Made by a program: the position numbers and the translations under genes
Notes under the pieces: generated by a model
Told to the model about the DNA's origin: nothing
What the model saw: the letters and a program-made list of their open reading frames with translations, nothing else
Database searches by the model: none
Shown: positions 59,621 to 64,000 of the stretch, piece after piece
How positions within the stretch are numbered: the stretch's first letter is position 1
Layout: each line of letters begins with the position of its first letter
DNA from: Desulfobacteraceae bacterium
GTDB taxonomy: Bacteria > Desulfobacterota > Desulfobacteria > Desulfobacterales > Desulfosalsimonadaceae
Assembly (NCBI GenBank): GCA_003599885.1
Contig: QZKW01000035.1
Coordinates: forward strand, 82,562 to 146,561
Reading direction: 5' to 3'
DNA length: 64,000 bases

Positions 59621-60898
59621 TTAATGCACCGAACAGGAAAGACAGGGATCATATGACCTGACCAGCATGGAACAAAGAAGCTCCAGTTTTTCGTCCGTCA
59701 TTTCCCCAGTTAATGCAAATTTTTTGACAAGGCTCTTCATATCGTGGTGAATGTTTGCATTATTCTGAGTGGTGGGCACCACGCAATTGGCCTTTAATAT
59801 TCGTCCGGTTTTGTCATATTTATAGTGATGAAACAAAATCCCGCGAGGGGCTTCCACCGCCCCGACTCCCTCACCGGCTTTCGGCGTCACTTGCGCCATC
59901 GTCTCACCCATGCCGGATTCAACCAGTTCGTCAATTAAACGGATTGATTCATGGACCACATGAAAGCATTCAACAAGCTGGGCTACATTGTTCATAAACG
60001 GATTATGACAGACCGGTTTTAAGCCAAGCGCTGCCGCAATTTCAGCGGCGTCCGGATGAAGCAGTTGAGCGTTATTATTAAATCTGGCAAGTGCGCCGAC
60101 AGCATAGGATTCCCGGGACAGCTTAGACCATTTGGATGTGTTGTTTTTATCCACATATTCATTGGTCATGGGCAGATAATCCTGTTCTGCATGATTCACA
60201 CCATCACTGGATATTAATGACCCGCCGATAAAGGGGTATTCTTTTTCTCCTCTGAGGGATACAAATTCCGTTTCTCTCACAAAATCAGGCAATTTTATTG
60301 TAGAAATCAGGTCAGCCACAATGCGTAAATCATCAAGGGAACGTTTCAGTTCATCCCGAAAACCGAGCAGATGTCTTTTTTGCGGCACCAGCGTCACGCC
60401 GCCTACCTGGAAGGCCACCGGATGAGTGGTTCTTCCGGCAACCGCATCGCACAGGCGATTGGCCAGGCCTTTCAGCCGGATGGCGATGGCAACCACTGCC
60501 GGTTTTTTTTTAATCAGGGGGATTACGCTCGGTTCGTTGAAAAAATCCGGCGCAGCCAGAAAGAGCACGTGCAGCACATGGCTTTGAAGTGTTTCACCGT
60601 GTTTTGCCAGAAGCCGTAATTTAGCGGCTGTTTCCGGAATCGTCACCTTAAAGGCGTTTTCAGTGGCGCGGATGCTGCAAAGGCTGTGGCTGATGGAGCA
60701 TATCCCACAGATTCTGGCCGCAAGCATACCGGCGGAAGTGTAATGCTTGTCCTTGAGCATGACCTCAAAAAACCGGGGGGTCTCAACAGTATCCCATCTG
60801 GCTTCCGTGACTTCGCCATCTTTGACCTTGATTTTAATGTTTCCATGGCCTTCAATACGGGTAAGATGATGGACGTCTACATTCAGATTTATTTTCAT
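59621..60898 (-). CDS. hydA: Group 3b-type NiFe hydrogenase large subunit (sulfhydrogenase alpha)
   Basis: 425 residues. Nickel-binding cysteines lie in RICGICSISH (Cys64, Cys67) and DPCLSCSVH (Cys419, Cys422). The protein ends at the conserved His of the second motif, so there is no C-terminal extension for a maturation protease to remove. HydBGDA enzymes couple H2 to NAD(P) or to sulfur reduction in the cytoplasm. It overlaps the small subunit gene by 4 bases and closes the hydBGDA operon. Confidence 0.95.
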   Translation of the reverse strand: MKINLNVDVHHLTRIEGHGNIKIKVKDGEVTEARWDTVETPRFFEVMLKDKHYTSAGMLAARICGICSISHSLCSIRATENAFKVTIPETAAKLRLLAKHGETLQSHVLHVLFLAAPDFFNEPSVIPLIKKKPAVVAIAIRLKGLANRLCDAVAGRTTHPVAFQVGGVTLVPQKRHLLGFRDELKRSLDDLRIVADLISTIKLPDFVRETEFVSLRGEKEYPFIGGSLISSDGVNHAEQDYLPMTNEYVDKNNTSKWSKLSRESYAVGALARFNNNAQLLHPDAAEIAAALGLKPVCHNPFMNNVAQLVECFHVVHESIRLIDELVESGMGETMAQVTPKAGEGVGAVEAPRGILFHHYKYDKTGRILKANCVVPTTQNNANIHHDMKSLVKKFALTGEMTDEKLELLCSMLVRSYDPCLSCSVH

Positions 60899-61653
60899 GA
60901 TACATTCACCTCCTGAAATGCGCCGAAAAAGTTCAACCGCTCCTTAAGTTCAACATCACTGAATCCTTTTTCCTTAACCACGGAAAAAAATGACGTGTAA
61001 TTCGGTTCAACCGCCGGGCCCCGGCACCCCCAGCATCCCTGCCCTCCGGCAGGACAGGGGGCATTACAGCCAGCTCTGGTAATCGGCCCCAGACACATTT
61101 GGCCTTTTTCAAACAGGCAGGTTGTAAACCGCTGTTTGCATTCAACGCAAACCGGGTAAACCGGGGGCTGGAAGGGACTGTCCCACACCACATGGCATAT
61201 GAGAGATTCAATCTCGGCCTTTGATACCGGGCATCCTGGGATTTCAATATCTACCGCTATGATATCCTTTACCGGCCGGACATTGATGGTCTCTTTCGGA
61301 TCATTGCCGTAGACTTCCTTGTTGGCAGCTTTTAGATCAAATGCATTTTTCAGCTGATTCACGCCGCCAAAGCATGCGCAACTGCCAAATGCAACCACGA
61401 CCTTTGCGGTTTTACGAATTTTTTCAAGCCGCTTTACTTCATCATTTCGGGAAACCGAGCCTTCAATCAGAGCAATGTCATAATCGTCGGAATATGAAGA
61501 TGACGCCTCGCGGAAACGAACAATCTCGACCGCATTCAGAAAATCCGCCAGGGTCTCTTCCTTGTTCACCAATTGAAGTTCGCATCCCTGACAGGAAGTG
61601 AAATCAAAAATTGCGATCTTTGGCTTTACGGGTTCAATACCCAGATATTTCAT
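60895..61653 (-). CDS. hydD: NiFe hydrogenase small subunit (sulfhydrogenase delta)
   Basis: 252 residues with AAAGGA upstream. Fe-S cysteine motifs: FTSCQGCELQ, GSCACFGG, PGCPVSKAE, and the C-terminal CLGPITRAGCNAPCPAGGQGC, fitting three [4Fe-4S] clusters. It passes electrons from the nickel site to HydB and HydG. No twin-arginine signal is present, so the enzyme is cytoplasmic. It follows hydG by 15 bases. Confidence 0.95.
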   Translation of the reverse strand: MKYLGIEPVKPKIAIFDFTSCQGCELQLVNKEETLADFLNAVEIVRFREASSSYSDDYDIALIEGSVSRNDEVKRLEKIRKTAKVVVAFGSCACFGGVNQLKNAFDLKAANKEVYGNDPKETINVRPVKDIIAVDIEIPGCPVSKAEIESLICHVVWDSPFQPPVYPVCVECKQRFTTCLFEKGQMCLGPITRAGCNAPCPAGGQGCWGCRGPAVEPNYTSFFSVVKEKGFSDVELKERLNFFGAFQEVNVS

Positions 61654-61668
61654 GGCAGATTCCTTTCA

Positions 61669-62577
61669 TCAAATGGCTTCCTTTAAATTCATAACCGTCC
61701 AGAAATCAAAAACCGGACCGTCTAAACATGTGTAAGTGGAACCGATATTACACCGGCAGCATTTCCCGACACCGCAATGCATCCTGCGCTCAAGAGATAC
61801 AAACATCCGCTGCATGGGAACTCCCATCTCGCCCAACCGTTTACATACGAATTTAAACATGATGGGCGGCCCGCAGACAATCGCATAGGTATTATCCGGC
61901 GGCACCTGGATATCATCTAAAAGCCTGGTGATTAAACCGACCGGCCCGGTCCAGTTTTTGTCGGGCTGTTCCACGATGACCTCAAGGTGGATATCATCAA
62001 TGCGGTGCCATCCTTCGTACTGGTAGTCAAAAAGAAGCTGTGAGGGATCCCGCGCCCCATAGAGGATGTGGACTTCCTTAAAGTCGGCCCGGTTTTCAAT
62101 CACGAAACTGATAGGCGCGCGCAACGGCGCAAGACCCAGGCCGCCGGCGATGAGCAGAATGTTATTTCCTTTCATCCGTTCCATGGGGAAATAGGTTCCG
62201 AACGGGCCTCTAAGCCCGACAATGGCGCCGCGTTTTGCCTTGTGAAGCGCCTGCGTCACTTTTCCAGCCTTTCGGATACACAACTCAATGGTGCTTTTAA
62301 TGGACGGGGAGCTTGAAAAAGAGATGGGTATTTCACCGTAGCCGGGCAGTTCAAGCATCACAAATTGCCCGGGAAGAAAGGTAAACCGTTCCCAGTCTTT
62401 ATCGTTGACCATTCTTATCTGGAACAGTTTTTCCATATCCGTAAGGCGAATCACATTGGTAATTTCTGCTTTAAAGCATTTGTCCACATCCTTCAATCGG
62501 CTGCGCCGGTTGAAGTCAAGCGGTTCTACCATGTCCGTTTCATGCCTGATGTCATACGGGTGCATAATTTTTTTCAT
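61669..62577 (-). CDS. hydG: NAD(P)H-binding flavoprotein subunit (sulfhydrogenase gamma)
   Basis: 302 residues from the ATG at 62577 (AGGGAG upstream), overlapping the hydB stop by 4 bases; the longer frame to 62649 is not needed. Ferredoxin-NAD(P)+ reductase fold: [13 protein letters not shown] for [18 protein letters not shown] for the nucleotide, and [14 protein letters not shown]. The C-terminal Cys cluster [12 protein letters not shown] holds a [2Fe-2S] center. It connects the hydrogenase to NAD(P). Confidence 0.94.
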   Translation of the reverse strand: MKKIMHPYDIRHETDMVEPLDFNRRSRLKDVDKCFKAEITNVIRLTDMEKLFQIRMVNDKDWERFTFLPGQFVMLELPGYGEIPISFSSSPSIKSTIELCIRKAGKVTQALHKAKRGAIVGLRGPFGTYFPMERMKGNNILLIAGGLGLAPLRAPISFVIENRADFKEVHILYGARDPSQLLFDYQYEGWHRIDDIHLEVIVEQPDKNWTGPVGLITRLLDDIQVPPDNTYAIVCGPPIMFKFVCKRLGEMGVPMQRMFVSLERRMHCGVGKCCRCNIGSTYTCLDGPVFDFWTVMNLKEAI

Positions 62578-63611
62578 CGTTTTTGCTCCCTTTGCAAATC
62601 GGAAATAACATCGGTCGGATTGATGCCGGCAAGGCATGCCCGCCCGCAACGATTACAACCCACACACATGGGCTGGCCGAATGATTCCACAAAGCCTCGG
62701 TGCTGATGATAATAACGATACTTGAGCCGGGTGGCTGGTTCGGGTCTGAAATTATGGCCGCCGGCAACTTCCGCAAAGTCGTTCAGATTACATGAATAGA
62801 GCTGTTTGACTTTATCGCTTTTGTTAAAATCCATAGATATGTGTTCGGTGACGCCGTAGCAATAGCAGGTGGGGCAAACCATGGCACAGGCCCCGCAGCT
62901 CAAACATTTTTCCCCCCATTTTGTCCAGACATCGGATTCGAATTCGATATCCAGCAGGTTGGGGAGATTTTCCACACGCACGGTTTTTTCAAAACCGTCC
63001 TCGAACGCGTTTCTCGTTTTAAGATACAGCTCATTGTCTTCTTTGGTAATATCACTGGTTTTAATTTTTTGAAGCGCGTTAAACGCGCGATCCGATCCGA
63101 TTTTCACGAAATACCGGTCCCCGATATCGGTTAAGAATAAATCAAACCCATGGGTCACCGTATTTGAACCCACGGAAGAACAAAATCCACTGTCGCAGGG
63201 TTTTTTACAATCAATTCCCACGACAAAGGTGTTTTGCCGTCTCGTAATATAATAGGGGTTCGGGAATAAGGTTTTTTCAAAAACTTTATCCAGCTTGACC
63301 AGCGCGTTGATGTCGCAGGGATGCAACCCGATGATCACACGGGGCCGGGTGCGGTATTTAATTTCCTGGTTCCAGTTATTGTCTTCAAACTTAAACGAAG
63401 AAAGGGTTTCTTTATAAGGAAGGAAATACGTCTTGGCTGAATATTCGGTGGTATCGTAATCAAGATTTATTTCGTCAAAAGACGAAAAGGGCAGGAATTG
63501 ATAGATCGGTTTTCCGTTTCTTCTTGTTCCGGTTGGTTTAGGCCCGATGCATTGAATGTCCGGGAGGTAGATATCATGCAAATCCTGTTTATTAATAGTT
63601 TTGAAAAGCAT
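62574..63611 (-). CDS. hydB: Iron-sulfur subunit (sulfhydrogenase beta)
   Basis: 345 residues from the ATG at 63611 (AAAGGA eight bases upstream); an extension to 63644 is less likely. N-terminal domain with [14 protein letters not shown], then two ferredoxin-like motifs: [16 protein letters not shown] and [14 protein letters not shown]. It wires HydG to the electron path. First gene of hydBGDA, about 120 bases after a sigma-54 promoter. Confidence 0.94.
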   Translation of the reverse strand: MLFKTINKQDLHDIYLPDIQCIGPKPTGTRRNGKPIYQFLPFSSFDEINLDYDTTEYSAKTYFLPYKETLSSFKFEDNNWNQEIKYRTRPRVIIGLHPCDINALVKLDKVFEKTLFPNPYYITRRQNTFVVGIDCKKPCDSGFCSSVGSNTVTHGFDLFLTDIGDRYFVKIGSDRAFNALQKIKTSDITKEDNELYLKTRNAFEDGFEKTVRVENLPNLLDIEFESDVWTKWGEKCLSCGACAMVCPTCYCYGVTEHISMDFNKSDKVKQLYSCNLNDFAEVAGGHNFRPEPATRLKYRYYHQHRGFVESFGQPMCVGCNRCGRACLAGINPTDVISDLQREQKR

Positions 63612-64000
63612 TTTAAAAATCCTTTCTGAATTTAAGTTAGACAACTTTTCAGAAACCGTTTCCGCCCGTGCCAGGGTTCTTCGACCAGAAATAACGGCAT
63701 GCGCTTCGTATGGAATGCTTTACCTGTGCCTGCTTGTATTGACTGCAAGGGCTGTGCCAACCTCGCCGCACGTAACGATTTATAATATACTGAAATTAAT
63801 ATAATTAATCATTTCCTCCCGATAAAAAAAACAGGCCTAAAGATTTCATGTAAGGATTTTTTACACATTGTAAAATATTCCGACAATGCCGATAAGATTA
63901 TTCGTACCCATTCAGGGGGCGCTGATTTTCGTTTAACCTCCTGATGTTACTATGTTTTTAATTAAGCATATAAGCAATTGAAATAATTGAAAATAAAACT
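63612..64000. other. hydBGDA upstream region to window end
   Basis: Beyond the sigma-54 promoter (63744-63760) no gene is supported; a 67-codon frame at 63601-63804 plus is a shadow of the promoter region. The AT-rich stretch 63780-64000 should contain enhancer sites for a sigma-54 activator, but I cannot define them. Confidence 0.5.
63744..63760 (-). promoter_or_regulatory. Sigma-54 promoter for the hydrogenase operon
   Basis: On the minus strand the bases read TTGGCACAGCCCTTGCA: the -24 TGGCAC and -12 TTGC elements with exact five-base spacing, matching the sigma-54 consensus fully. Transcription would start near 63733, about 122 bases before hydB. Activation by a sigma-54-dependent enhancer-binding protein is expected; none is in the window. 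Confidence 0.85.

Noticed and set aside
59621..59640. HydA as a truncated or frameshifted gene
   Set aside because: The stop falls exactly after the conserved His of DPCxxCxxH, which looks like a mature end rather than random truncation.
1..64000. tRNA, rRNA and CRISPR arrays
   Set aside because: No TPsiC-arm-like sequence with a cloverleaf, no rRNA signature and no spaced direct repeats were found on reading; a covariance scan would be needed to exclude tRNAs fully.

Overview
The window looks like a piece of a sulfate-reducer-type Desulfobacterota (deltaproteobacterial) chromosome. The evidence is a four-gene group 3b NiFe hydrogenase behind a sigma-54 promoter, a tandem HdrC-like iron-sulfur protein, several AMP-forming acyl-CoA synthetases, a GNAT-fused acetyl-CoA hydrolase, and many two-component and receiver-fusion proteins. 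No rRNA, tRNA or CRISPR array was seen. The genus assignment is not secure.

Layout. 1-2.7 kb: ExbB/ExbD/TonB energy module followed by a CooC-like ATPase. 2.7-5.7 kb: a lipoprotein and a degenerate 5'-nucleotidase-like protein with a probable C-terminal outer-membrane barrel. 5.8-12.8 kb: a MacAB/TolC-type efflux operon next to an ECF sigma factor, a small putative anti-sigma protein and two Spy/CpxP-like periplasmic proteins. 13-22.6 kb: an orphan histidine kinase, an unknown protein, a small barrel protein, an MscS channel and a 1716-residue SLC12-like transporter with a huge ATPase-containing tail. 23-25.2 kb: a diguanylate cyclase, VapBC and a truncated XRE-type regulator remnant.

25.2-33.4 kb is the most striking stretch. 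It holds an actinobacterial-type inositol-3-phosphate synthase, a histidine phosphatase, a PIG-L deacetylase, an MshA-like glycosyltransferase, a BioF2/FemAB-like acyltransferase, a peptidase-S51 protein ending in a cysteinyl-tRNA-synthetase-like tail, a second S51 peptidase, and a mycoredoxin-like domain fused to thioredoxin reductase. Together these outline a mycothiol-like low-molecular-weight thiol pathway, with the cysteine-ligase catalytic domain not visible.

34-43.3 kb: acetyl-CoA metabolism (GNAT-fused acetyl-CoA hydrolase/transferase, acetyl-CoA synthetase, AcuC-type deacetylase, second acyl-CoA synthetase). It is interrupted at 38.0-40.4 kb by what reads as a small integron remnant: a truncated integrase start, an orphan reverse transcriptase, a DEDDh exonuclease, and two attC-like sites. 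This is a candidate antiphage module. 43.3-47 kb: HypF, a small membrane protein and a MazEF locus with a palindromic operator. 47.4-55.5 kb: a histidine kinase, two response regulators, a receiver-formate/nitrite-channel fusion, an SGNH hydrolase, a long-chain acyl-CoA synthetase and a cytidylate-kinase-like protein. 55.6-64 kb: a lipoprotein, a tandem HdrC-like protein, an SDR protein, a small membrane protein and the HydBGDA hydrogenase operon. All functional statements are read from sequence motifs; no database search was run.
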